A stretch of 7,063 nucleotides of DNA, taken from positions 1 to 7,063 of the forward strand of contig CAMPJQ010000140.1 of assembly GCA_946886925.1 (NCBI GenBank), given 5' to 3'. Under the pieces are notes generated by a model that did no database searches, had not been told where the DNA came from, and saw only the letters and a program-made list of their open reading frames with translations. Source of the DNA: an uncultured Terrimonas sp. Lineage in GTDB: Bacteria > Bacteroidota > Bacteroidia > Chitinophagales > Chitinophagaceae. Positions 1 to 6,544 of this stretch are shown in pieces. Made by a program: the position numbers and the translations under genes. The stretch's first letter is position 1, and each line of letters opens with the position of its first letter.

Positions 1-27
1 GTTTGTCTTTTGTGATTTGGTTATTGG

Positions 28-35
28 TATTTCTG
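28..35 (+). promoter_or_regulatory. Possible weak -7 element for the phosphodiesterase gene
   Basis: TATTTCTG differs from the Bacteroidota -7 consensus TAnnTTTG at one position and lies about 41 bp before the ATG at 77. No clear TTTG -33 box was found at the right distance. It is listed only because nothing better is present in the short upstream sequence available, and the real promoter may lie before the window. Confidence 0.2.
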
Positions 36-76
36 ATGATTCAGGCTTAAGTCTTTATTTAAATGAGCTTAAAAAT

Positions 77-937
77 ATGTATTACAAACGCATCGTATTA
101 TCGGTCACTGTACTATTGGTTACTCTTGTTGCCGCAGCACAATCGAACCTCGACAGTATTCTTAATGATTTTTACCACCGGCCGTACAGGGTACTGGTAG
201 CTGCGCACAGGGCAGCGCATGCTGTTTATCCCGAAAATTCGGTTGCCGCCATGAAAGAAGCCATACGGCTTGGTGTAGATATTATTGAAACAGACATAAG
301 GGAAACAAAGGATGGCGTGCTGATCATTATGCATGATAAAACCATTGACCGAACCACTACAGGTAAAGGGCTGGTAGCTGAAAAGACTTATGCTGAGCTG
401 CAGCAGGTTTTTCTTTTGCATGATGGCAAACCTACTTCAGAAAAAATCCCGACTTTTAAAGAAGTGCTTGAGCTGGTGAAAGGGAAAGTAATGCTGGATA
501 TTGATTATAAGGCCGAAGGAAAAAGAGCAGCAAAATCTACTGCCAAACTTTTGAGAAGAACCAAGATGGAAAAGCAATCCTTGTTTTTTTTGTATGATTA
601 TAAGGATGCGCCTGCCCTGCGCAGCATGAATAAAAAGATACAATTCATGACCCGCGCCTACAGCAGGGAAGATGTGGAGGGCATATTTAGCCAGGGGATT
701 GAAGTTCCGGTGATCCACGCCGATGATAAGTTTTACTCCGACTCCCTGATGGGCGTTATTCGCGGTAAAGGCATAAGGCTTTGGATGAATGCATTGGGAA
801 AATATGAAAAACTGGAGACAGAGGAAAAAGACAGAGGCTTTGATGCTTTGCTGCGCTTGCGCCATACCAATATCATACAAACAAATCTGCCTGAAGAATT
901 GATAGCCTATCTGAGGTTAAGAGGATTGCACAGGTAA
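77..937 (+). CDS. Secreted glycerophosphodiester phosphodiesterase family protein
   Basis: Predicted to hydrolyse glycerophosphodiesters (deacylated phospholipid head groups) to glycerol-3-phosphate and an alcohol, outside the cytoplasm. The ATG at 77 gives 286 residues starting MYYKRIVLSV, with a hydrophobic signal segment (residues 6-20) ending in AAAQS, so export is likely. The reading frame extends upstream to a TTG at 17, but that would bury the signal peptide. GDPD-family marks are visible: HR at 44-45, PEN at 52-54, the metal-binding pair E71/D73 in ETDI, HD at 86-87 followed by DRTT, LDID at 140-143 where the family usually has an acidic-plus-lysine strand, W236, and a C-terminal QTNLPEEL like the usual T-D-x-P-E. 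HRA replaces the usual HRG. It fills a whole GDPD barrel and is intact. It converges on the flavoprotein gene downstream. The family call is firm; the substrate is unknown. Confidence 0.9.
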   Translation: MYYKRIVLSVTVLLVTLVAAAQSNLDSILNDFYHRPYRVLVAAHRAAHAVYPENSVAAMKEAIRLGVDIIETDIRETKDGVLIIMHDKTIDRTTTGKGLVAEKTYAELQQVFLLHDGKPTSEKIPTFKEVLELVKGKVMLDIDYKAEGKRAAKSTAKLLRRTKMEKQSLFFLYDYKDAPALRSMNKKIQFMTRAYSREDVEGIFSQGIEVPVIHADDKFYSDSLMGVIRGKGIRLWMNALGKYEKLETEEKDRGFDALLRLRHTNIIQTNLPEELIAYLRLRGLHR

Positions 938-963
938 TGAGGGAATGTGGAAATGATGGTTGG

Positions 964-1072
964 GATTTGAAATTTAAAATTTCGGATGCATTTGCTTCTT
1001 GTTATTTACTTTTTGGTGCTTTGAATTAGCTATAAGCAATAAACCGAAGATGGGAATGCCAGATTTCAAATC
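964..1072. repeat. Inverted repeat arms between the convergent phosphodiesterase and flavoprotein genes
   Basis: GATTTGAAAT at 964-973 is the exact reverse complement of ATTTCAAATC at 1063-1072. The right arm runs into three spaced copies of AAATCA (1068-1088). The left arm overlaps a small A/T palindrome at 969-983 (GAAATTT-A-AAATTTC). The word TTTGTGATTTG at 9-19, before the phosphodiesterase gene, is the exact reverse complement of 1067-1077. These AAATC/GATTT words look like degenerate copies of a simple dispersed intergenic repeat. The 89-bp separation makes a classical intrinsic terminator unlikely, though a long-range hairpin between the two converging transcripts is conceivable. Confidence 0.4.
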
Positions 1073-1095
1073 ACAAATCATAAATCAGAATTTTC

Positions 1096-2205
1096 TTACC
1101 CACATCCAAAAGTAAATATTCCATGCAGGCTTGCTGTATGAAAATCTCTCCATACCCGGTTAATTTCCGAATTTTGGTCCGATGCTGTCATTCCGCAATA
1201 TGGGTAGAGGTCGTCTATTGAAGTGCGCGATAGTTTAACCAGTGATCTGCAGGTTTCTCCCAGGCTATTAAGGAAAGAAGCGCTCCATTGTTTTTCTTTG
1301 CAACCAGCCTGCCATGTTTTTTCCAGTGCATCATAAAAAAGCTGCCGGGCATCTTCCAGCTTGCTTTTGGCTCTTGCCAGCGTTTCCAGCATTTCACAGG
1401 CTTCAGGTATGTCATATCCATGCTTTTTAATGCGGTCTTCAAACAGTACTTTACAAAGGTCCATAAAATGAAAAGCCATACCTGAATAATTGGCTGTAAG
1501 CGTAACTTCTGCAAAGGACAGAAAAGGAAAATAAAAAACCGGTCCTGGCAACACAGCATGTTCCCTGTCAATGATGAAACATCTTTCTTCTGCCACCGGC
1601 AATGCATTAACGCTGAAAGCCTGGCTTGCAGTAGCTTTCATGCCTGTGGCATTCCAGTCGTTGTGTATGGTAACCTCCTCTCTTTTGAAAATAAAAGACC
1701 GTATTACCGGGGAACCGTCCTCTTTCAGCACCGGCTCGCCATTTTTTTCAATCACGCAGTTGGCCGTAAATGCTGTGGCATGGGAGGCGCCTGTTGCATA
1801 TTTCCAGTGGCCGGTTACTGTGTAACCCTTTTCGGTAACATTGGCTTTTCCTGATGCAGCTCCGCTACCGGCAAGGCATACCCCCTGGTCTGAAAAAAAG
1901 GAGGAGGCGGTCTGTTTATCAATGAAGCCAATAAACCAGTTGGCACCACTGCACAGGGTTACCGTCCAGCCCAGGCTGCCGTCGGACCCCGCCAATGCTT
2001 CCTGTAAACGCACTGCTTCGGGTAGCTGCATTTCCAATCCACCCATTGAACGGGGCACAAACAGGTTAAACCAGTTTTGTTCAAAAATTAATTTTAGCTG
2101 TTCCGGGTGCAATTGCCCCATTTGTTCTGCCGCTGCGGCATAACGCCTGATCGTGTCAACAGATTCAGCAGTCATCAGTTGCGAAGAAATTTTGTCTGTA
2201 ACCAT
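1096..2205 (-). CDS. Acyl-CoA dehydrogenase-fold flavoprotein, probably a flavin-dependent monooxygenase-like member
   Basis: A 369-residue protein of the acyl-CoA dehydrogenase superfamily. The order is an N-terminal helical domain (LFVPRSMGGLEM at 48-59), a central flavin-binding beta domain with GYTVTGHWKYATGASHA (127-143) and NDWNATGMKATAS (182-194), and a C-terminal helical domain ending with NRVWRDFHTASLH (349-361). That last motif, and the lack of the usual C-terminal catalytic glutamate segment of true acyl-CoA dehydrogenases, resemble the two-component monooxygenase branch (HsaA/DszC/HpaA-type), which receives reduced flavin from a separate reductase. No reductase gene is in the window. 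There is no signal peptide, so it is cytoplasmic. The ATG at 2205 is used here, but an in-frame ATG at 2175 (residue 11) fits the promoter better. It is divergent from the M20 amidohydrolase gene. Superfamily is confident; reaction and substrate are unknown. Confidence 0.85.
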   Translation of the reverse strand: MVTDKISSQLMTAESVDTIRRYAAAAEQMGQLHPEQLKLIFEQNWFNLFVPRSMGGLEMQLPEAVRLQEALAGSDGSLGWTVTLCSGANWFIGFIDKQTASSFFSDQGVCLAGSGAASGKANVTEKGYTVTGHWKYATGASHATAFTANCVIEKNGEPVLKEDGSPVIRSFIFKREEVTIHNDWNATGMKATASQAFSVNALPVAEERCFIIDREHAVLPGPVFYFPFLSFAEVTLTANYSGMAFHFMDLCKVLFEDRIKKHGYDIPEACEMLETLARAKSKLEDARQLFYDALEKTWQAGCKEKQWSASFLNSLGETCRSLVKLSRTSIDDLYPYCGMTASDQNSEINRVWRDFHTASLHGIFTFGCG

Positions 2206-2213
2206 ATTGCATT

Positions 2214-2221
2214 CAAAATTA
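2214..2221 (-). promoter_or_regulatory. Candidate -7 element for the flavoprotein gene
   Basis: On the minus strand this reads TAATTTTG, an exact match to TAnnTTTG. It lies only 8 bp before the ATG at 2205, so a transcript from it would be leaderless or nearly so for that start. It would have a leader of roughly 30 nt if translation begins at the in-frame ATG at 2175. No TTTG -33 box is present at the expected distance. Confidence 0.4.
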
Positions 2222-2278
2222 GACAGACTGGCTTAACTGGTGAAAAAATCTTATTTTCAGAATATTAAAAAGCAACGC

Positions 2279-3577
2279 ATGAAAAAATATTTTCTCCTGG
2301 GAATGCTAATCACAGCAAGTTATGCAATACTCCCTGCACAGGATGTTAAAAAGCAGGTGGCGGGTAAAGCAACTGCCATTCTCCCTGAATTGATCCAATG
2401 GCGGAGGTATTTGCATGAGCATCCCGAATTGTCGAACCGGGAATTTAAAACGGCGGAGTATATTGCGGCGCATTTAAAAAAACTGGGTCTGGAGGTGCAA
2501 ACCGGTATCGCCAAAACCGGGGTAGTGGGTATTTTAAAAGGAGGTAAACCCGGTCCTGTTATTGCTTTAAGAGCCGATATGGATGGATTGCCTGTTAAAG
2601 AAAGAGTTGATGTTCCTTTTGCTTCAAAAGCGGAAGGTGAATATCTTGGACAAACAGTAGCGGTTATGCATGCCTGTGGCCACGACACACATATGGCCAT
2701 ATTAATGGGTACGGCAACTGTATTGAGCTCCATGAAAAAAGATATAGCGGGAACAGTGAAATTTATTTTTCAGCCTGCTGAAGAAGGTCCTCCCGGTGAA
2801 GAAGAAGGCGGGGCGCCATTAATGATCAAAGAAGGTGTAATGGATAATCCGAAAGTGGATGCCATTTTTGGATTGCATATCAATTCGGCAACGCCTGTTG
2901 GGGAAATAAAATATAAACCCGGTGCCGAAATGGCCGCAAGCGACTGGTTTACCATTAAAGTAAGAGGAAAGCAATCGCATGGCTCACAGCCATGGGGTGG
3001 GGTTGACCCTATTGTAATTGCGGCGCAAATTATACAGGGATTGCAAACCATAGTAAGCCGCCAGCAAAACCTTACCAAAGCGCCGGTGGTAATTACTGTT
3101 GGAAAAATTCACAGCGGCGTAAGAAGCAACATCATTCCCGAAGAACTGGTAATGGAAGGAACGATAAGAACGCTGGATGAAGAAATGCATAAAGATGTGC
3201 ATGAGCGTATCCGCAATACAGCCAGCCATATTGCCGCTGCCGGTGGCGCCACGGTGGAAGTAAGCATTGATAACAAAACCAAAGTTACCTATAACGATCC
3301 CGCCCTGGTGAAACTGATGCTTCCTTCATTGGAAGCCGCTGCCGGTAAAGAAAAAGTATATGAAACGGAATGTACTACAGGAGCAGAGGATTTTTCGTTT
3401 TTCGGCGACAGGGCTCCGGCATTCTTTTTCTTTTTGGGCGGTATGCCTGCGGGCGGGGATCCTAAAAAAGCAGCGCCCCATCATACTCCCGATTTTTACA
3501 TTGATGACAGCATGCTGGATACAGGCGTAAAAGCATTTTGTAACATGGTAATTGATTATGGAAGGCTGAAAAAATGA
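2279..3577 (+). CDS. Secreted M20-family amidohydrolase (metallo-aminoacylase/carboxypeptidase type)
   Basis: A 432-residue zinc-dependent amidohydrolase of the M20D type (hippurate hydrolase, N-acyl-amino-acid hydrolase, IAA-amino-acid hydrolase relatives). It probably removes an acyl group from an N-acylated amino acid in the periplasm. The ATG at 2279 starts a clear signal peptide (MKKYFLLGML, hydrophobic to about residue 19, then PAQD); a GTG at 2240 would add 13 residues before it and is rejected. Visible motifs are HEHPELS (46-52), RADMDGLP (98-105), MHACGHDTH (130-138, with C133 and H135 as likely metal ligands), QPAEEG (165-170, catalytic/ligand glutamates), FGLHI (197-201, H200), TGAEDFSFF (367-375) and HHTPDF (401-406, last ligand histidine). 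In the dimerisation domain the usual PH is PW (SHGSQPWGGVDPI, 233-245). The gene is full length. It is divergent from the flavoprotein gene and convergent with the oxidoreductase. The exact substrate cannot be told. Confidence 0.93.
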   Translation: MKKYFLLGMLITASYAILPAQDVKKQVAGKATAILPELIQWRRYLHEHPELSNREFKTAEYIAAHLKKLGLEVQTGIAKTGVVGILKGGKPGPVIALRADMDGLPVKERVDVPFASKAEGEYLGQTVAVMHACGHDTHMAILMGTATVLSSMKKDIAGTVKFIFQPAEEGPPGEEEGGAPLMIKEGVMDNPKVDAIFGLHINSATPVGEIKYKPGAEMAASDWFTIKVRGKQSHGSQPWGGVDPIVIAAQIIQGLQTIVSRQQNLTKAPVVITVGKIHSGVRSNIIPEELVMEGTIRTLDEEMHKDVHERIRNTASHIAAAGGATVEVSIDNKTKVTYNDPALVKLMLPSLEAAAGKEKVYETECTTGAEDFSFFGDRAPAFFFFLGGMPAGGDPKKAAPHHTPDFYIDDSMLDTGVKAFCNMVIDYGRLKK

Positions 3578-3758
3578 GAGGGAGTAAATGGTGATATGGT
3601 TGATTGTTACCGGAATGGAATCCTGCACATTTGCCAATCCATAATTTCAGGTTTTAATAATTTTCCCGTCTCTAACAATGGCTAATTGCAGACCTGGTAT
3701 TTTTTGTTTCTGCATTACGGTTTTTTATCCATTGCAAATAAATAATTCGAACTGCCTC
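3578..3758. other. Convergent intergenic spacer
   Basis: This is the 181-bp spacer between the ends of the amidohydrolase and oxidoreductase genes. It is A/T-rich. The only structure seen is an imperfect stem, TAATTGCAG (3683-3691) pairing with CTGCATTA (3710-3717) with one bulged base and an 18-nt loop that contains a T-run. It is too weak to call a terminator with confidence. No coding region was recognised. Confidence 0.3.
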
Positions 3759-4724
3759 TTATTTGTCGTTTAAAACTATCACTACATTACCCTTCTTATG
3801 TCCTTGCTCAACATATTTGTGTGCTTCTACTATTTCTTCAAGCGGGTAGGTTTTGTCTATCACCGGTTTTAGTTGCCCTGCTTCAATAAGACTGTTGAGG
3901 AAAACTAAATTTTCAGCCTTTACGTTTGCAACGCCGCCAATTACTTTTTTGCCGCTTGTAAGCGAAATCCATAAACCTCTGATAACAGGCGGCAATGCCA
4001 TGTGAACCACTCTTAAATAGTATCCTTTCTTCTTTAATGATTTTATCGAACCTGAAAACGGGCTCTTGCCTACGGCATCAAAAATAATGTCATACAGTTC
4101 CCCGTTTTTGCTAAAATCTTCTTTGGTATAATCAATGATGTTATGTGCACCCAACGATTTCACCATTGCTGCATTGGCAGTACTGCATATTCCCGTAACT
4201 TCTGCGCCAAAGTATTTGGATAGTTGTACTGCCGAAGTGCCCACTGCTCCCGATGCACCATAAATCAAAATTTTTTGACCAGCTTTTATTTTTACTTTTT
4301 TAAGAAAATGTAATGCAGTAGTGTCACCAAAAGGCATGGCTGCGGCTTCTTTATAAGTCAGGCCAACAGGCTTTAATGCAAGTACTCCATCTTCAGGTAA
4401 ACACTTGTATTCAGCATAAGCGCCAAAATGCTTAATTGTCATTCCATAAACGGAATCACCTTCTTTAAATAGAGTAACATCTTTGCCTACAGCTTCAATT
4501 TCCCCGGCAAGCACTACCCCAAGTACTGGTTTCTTTGGCCTTATCAACCCAAGCATTAACCTTACAACCCAGGGATCAGCTTTTCGCATGCGCACATCTC
4601 CTGAAGTAACGGAGGTCGCATATATCCTAATCAATACTTCGTTTGCCTTGGGTGTGGGTTTTCCCACTTCTTTGAGCTGAAGCACTTCCGGTGATCCATA
4701 TTTTGTGTAAACAACCACTTTCAT
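3759..4724 (-). CDS. Zinc-independent MDR-family NAD(P)-dependent oxidoreductase (quinone oxidoreductase-like)
   Basis: A 321-residue medium-chain dehydrogenase/reductase. The N-terminal GroES-like catalytic domain (about residues 1-125) contains [14 protein letters not shown] (21-34), [14 protein letters not shown] (39-52) and [12 protein letters not shown] (69-80). The Rossmann domain carries the dinucleotide motif [14 protein letters not shown] (155-168). The cysteine that would bind catalytic zinc in alcohol dehydrogenases is absent (SGDVR at 41-45), and so is the four-cysteine structural zinc lobe. This places it with NAD(P)H:quinone oxidoreductase and enoyl-reductase-like members. It has no signal peptide and is cytoplasmic. 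It begins 30 bp after the multicopper oxidase stop on the same strand, with no TAnnTTTG box in the gap, so co-transcription from the oxidase promoter is likely. Its role beside a copper oxidase could be reduction of quinones or other oxidation products, but that is inference. Confidence 0.9.
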   Translation of the reverse strand: MKVVVYTKYGSPEVLQLKEVGKPTPKANEVLIRIYATSVTSGDVRMRKADPWVVRLMLGLIRPKKPVLGVVLAGEIEAVGKDVTLFKEGDSVYGMTIKHFGAYAEYKCLPEDGVLALKPVGLTYKEAAAMPFGDTTALHFLKKVKIKAGQKILIYGASGAVGTSAVQLSKYFGAEVTGICSTANAAMVKSLGAHNIIDYTKEDFSKNGELYDIIFDAVGKSPFSGSIKSLKKKGYYLRVVHMALPPVIRGLWISLTSGKKVIGGVANVKAENLVFLNSLIEAGQLKPVIDKTYPLEEIVEAHKYVEQGHKKGNVVIVLNDK

Positions 4725-4754
4725 GTTTTAAATTTTAATGATTTAATGTACTAT

Positions 4755-6119
4755 TTATTTACCATGACAGCCATGATATGGCCCCTGTTTTTCCGGTGCA
4801 GGATGGAACGGATCTACTACTTCAAAATTAGCCATCATACCTGCTGCATGATGTTCAATAATATGACAGTGGTACATCCATTTCCCGGGACGGTTATCAG
4901 GCATCCATGCTATTTTAATTTTTGTTCTTGGTTTCAGATTGTAAGTATCCTTCCAGGCTTTGTACTCCGGTGCTTTGCCATTTTCTTCAAGCACCTGAAA
5001 AAAGAACCCATGCAAATGAAACGGGTGATCCATTAAACTGGTGTTGGATACTTCCCATACCTGCAAATGGTCCACCATCACCGGCTTGTCCATGCCATGC
5101 ATTTCATTATTAACCCTGAAGTCAATAACGTGTTTAAGACTGGGATCAACTGACAATTTCACTTTCCGGTTTACTTTGGCATCCTGCGGCGCCAGAGATA
5201 TTATTTCGGTGAGATTTTCCGGTAATGACGCAATAGATTGCTTTTTTTCCATTATGTGTACCGTGGCATATTTTTGTAGCTTGGCTTTAAGCATGGTAAC
5301 ACGGTTGTAAGGCAGTGAATTTATTGAAAAAACTTCTCCTTCTTCAAAAGGTCCAACTGCAATATCAAAGCGTTCTCCGGGCGTTATTAATAATTCAGTC
5401 ACGGTTCTGGCATATTCTAATAGCCCGCCATCCGTAGCAATTACTTTAAAAGGATTACCGTCAAGGCTTAATTTAAAATACCGGGCACTTGCAGCATTGA
5501 TAATTCTCCATCTTTCGGTTTGTCCTGCATGCATGTGCAGCGTTAAAGATTCTTTGCCATTGATCAGGTTGGTACTGCCTTCTCTGCCGTCATGCCTTTC
5601 AATCCATCTGCCAACCGGTCCGTGCTGCTCAAATTCGTTGTTGGTTGTAAGTTTCATATCATCCAATACCAGCACTTTTTCGGTATCCATCACCGGGTCA
5701 GTATCATCTTCAACAACAATACCGCCATACATGCCCTTTTCCATTTGCACCGTTTCGTTTTGGTGCGAATGATACCAGAAAGTTCCCGCATCCGGCAGTA
5801 TAAAGCGGTATTCAAAACTTTGTCCGGGTAATATGGATTGTTGTACTTCGCCTGTACCATCCATGGTGGCCGGAAGCCTGATGCCATGCCAGTGAACCAT
5901 TGTGGACTCCGGCAAATTATTTTGAACCCGCACAATTAGCGTGTCACCTTTTTTTGCACGTAATATAGGACCCGGTACCTGGTTGTTAAATCCCCAGGCC
6001 GTAATGTTCTTTCCGGGTTTAATTTCCCAGTTAAACTCGCTGGCGGTTAGGTGGTATTCAACAACTCTGTTTTCCTGCTTCATTGTAGTTGGTTTGATGT
6101 TTAATAAATGATTATTCAT
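4755..6119 (-). CDS. Three-domain multicopper oxidase (laccase/CueO/SufI superfamily)
   Basis: Predicted to oxidise phenols or metal ions (Cu(I), Fe(II), Mn(II)) with reduction of O2 to water. With the ATG at 6119 it has 454 residues. All four copper-binding blocks are present: HWHG (76-79), HSH (117-119), HPFHLHG (365-371) and HCHIIEHHAAGM (417-428). Together they supply the type 2/type 3 cluster ligands, the type 1 Cys418 and the axial Met428. The three cupredoxin domains are compact, and there is no Met-rich CueO insert. The frame is open back to an ATG at 6200, but a promoter -7 box and operator-like repeats lie inside that extension, so 6119 (or 6083, MKQENRVV) is preferred. From these starts no Sec or Tat signal peptide is visible, which is unusual for the family. 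The tail ends in HGCHGK, possibly metal binding. It is probably the first gene of a two-gene unit with the oxidoreductase. Substrate unknown. Confidence 0.93.
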   Translation of the reverse strand: MNNHLLNIKPTTMKQENRVVEYHLTASEFNWEIKPGKNITAWGFNNQVPGPILRAKKGDTLIVRVQNNLPESTMVHWHGIRLPATMDGTGEVQQSILPGQSFEYRFILPDAGTFWYHSHQNETVQMEKGMYGGIVVEDDTDPVMDTEKVLVLDDMKLTTNNEFEQHGPVGRWIERHDGREGSTNLINGKESLTLHMHAGQTERWRIINAASARYFKLSLDGNPFKVIATDGGLLEYARTVTELLITPGERFDIAVGPFEEGEVFSINSLPYNRVTMLKAKLQKYATVHIMEKKQSIASLPENLTEIISLAPQDAKVNRKVKLSVDPSLKHVIDFRVNNEMHGMDKPVMVDHLQVWEVSNTSLMDHPFHLHGFFFQVLEENGKAPEYKAWKDTYNLKPRTKIKIAWMPDNRPGKWMYHCHIIEHHAAGMMANFEVVDPFHPAPEKQGPYHGCHGK

Positions 6120-6143
6120 TGTTTTGATGATTAATTTATAACA

Positions 6144-6151
6144 CAAAAATA
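6144..6151 (-). promoter_or_regulatory. -7 promoter element of the multicopper oxidase gene
   Basis: On the minus strand this reads TATTTTTG, an exact TAnnTTTG. A start of transcription a few bases downstream would leave a leader of roughly 18-20 nt to the ATG at 6119, or about 55 nt to the one at 6083. The -33 region (about 6170) reads ATTA rather than TTTG, so the promoter probably depends on an activator. The repeat pair directly upstream is well placed for that. Confidence 0.6.
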
Positions 6152-6170
6152 GCCTGGGTTTTAGAGGGTT

Positions 6171-6200
6171 AATAGACAGATTAATGTCAAAAACGGACAA
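6171..6200 (-). promoter_or_regulatory. Tandem-repeat operator of the multicopper oxidase promoter
   Basis: Read on the minus strand, TGTCCGTT (6199-6192) is followed after 13 bp by TGTCTATT (6178-6171), a direct repeat with a 21-bp period (two helical turns). The second copy ends exactly 19 bp before the TATTTTTG -7 box. The 13-bp spacer holds a conserved TGACAT, so TGTC at 6199-6196 also faces GACA as an inverted pair with 7 bp between. The same layout, in the same orientation and spacing, precedes the divergent esterase gene. The period and position against the -33 region fit a LytTR-type response regulator acting as an activator; the regulator's identity is inference. Confidence 0.65.
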
Positions 6201-6481
6201 GAATCAAATACGGCTGTTCTGTTTGTCTGGAGAGCAAACCGATTAAGGGATTCCGAATGTTACCCTCGCTATTTAATTTACAAAAACCCAATTCCAATGG
6301 TCCTAAATTCTCTTAGCTACACTAACGTCATCTCTATTTTTCCTTTAGGTAAAGGCCAATACCAACAATGACTGCTTTTGAAAGCCTCTAAAGCGCAGAA
6401 AATATAGTTTACTCTCTTCTCGCAAATTCTTATTTCAGCCTCATTACTGAGCATCTCAATAATCTTATTTCATAAAGCATT
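6201..6481. other. Non-coding upstream region between two divergent regulated promoters
   Basis: About 280 bp of A/T-rich sequence with no recognisable gene on either strand and no tRNA or structured RNA that could be seen. It contains a perfect 6-bp inverted repeat CCTTTA-GG-TAAAGG (6342-6355) and a 10-bp direct repeat TCTTATTTCA (6428-6437 and 6463-6472). Neither could be assigned a function. No further copy of the TGTCCGTT repeat pair and no additional TAnnTTTG box was found here. Confidence 0.4.
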
Positions 6482-6495
6482 CCTTTTATAAAAGG
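6482..6495. promoter_or_regulatory. Perfect 14-bp palindrome abutting the esterase operator
   Basis: CCTTTTATAAAAGG is a perfect palindrome with no loop and ends at the base directly before the operator at 6496. It could be a site for a second, dimeric regulator or simply an A/T-rich accident. The multicopper oxidase promoter has no counterpart at the same place. Confidence 0.35.
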
Positions 6496-6525
6496 TTGTC
6501 CGTTCCTGACATCAGGCTGTCCTTT
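6496..6525 (+). promoter_or_regulatory. Tandem-repeat operator of the esterase promoter
   Basis: TGTCCGTT (6497-6504) is followed after 13 bp by TGTCCTTT (6518-6525), matching at seven of eight positions with a 21-bp period. The second copy ends 19 bp before the -7 box and overlaps a -33-like TTTG at 6523-6526. Aligned with the multicopper oxidase operator from its first T, 21 of the first 26 positions are identical, including the TGACAT in the spacer and the CTGTC of the second repeat. A common DNA-binding regulator is strongly suggested. Confidence 0.65.
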
Positions 6526-6544
6526 GAAGCGCTGGAAGCCGGGA

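Noticed and set aside
437..880. 147-codon minus-strand frame inside the phosphodiesterase gene
   Set aside because: It is the shadow of a well-supported GDPD-family gene, with low-complexity F/H/I-rich content and no motif.
2240..2278. GTG start extending the amidohydrolase by 13 residues
   Set aside because: The ATG at 2279 places the signal peptide at the N-terminus; the extension would put a polar, charged stretch before it.
2320..2733. 137-codon minus-strand frame opposite the amidohydrolase
   Set aside because: It is a shadow of the M20 gene, whose metal-binding motifs all read on the plus strand.
3683..3717. Imperfect TAATTGCAG/CTGCATTA stem as an intrinsic terminator
   Set aside because: The arms are weak and bulged, the loop is 18 nt, and the T-run lies within the loop rather than after the stem.
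6342..6355. CCTTTA-GG-TAAAGG inverted repeat as a terminator or hairpin
   Set aside because: The loop of two bases is too small for a stable hairpin as drawn, there is no T-run after it, and no gene ends nearby. It is recorded only as a palindrome.
6428..6472. 10-bp direct repeat TCTTATTTCA (two copies 35 bp apart)
   Set aside because: It is short and A/T-rich, with no relation to promoter boxes or the TGTC repeats, so chance cannot be excluded.
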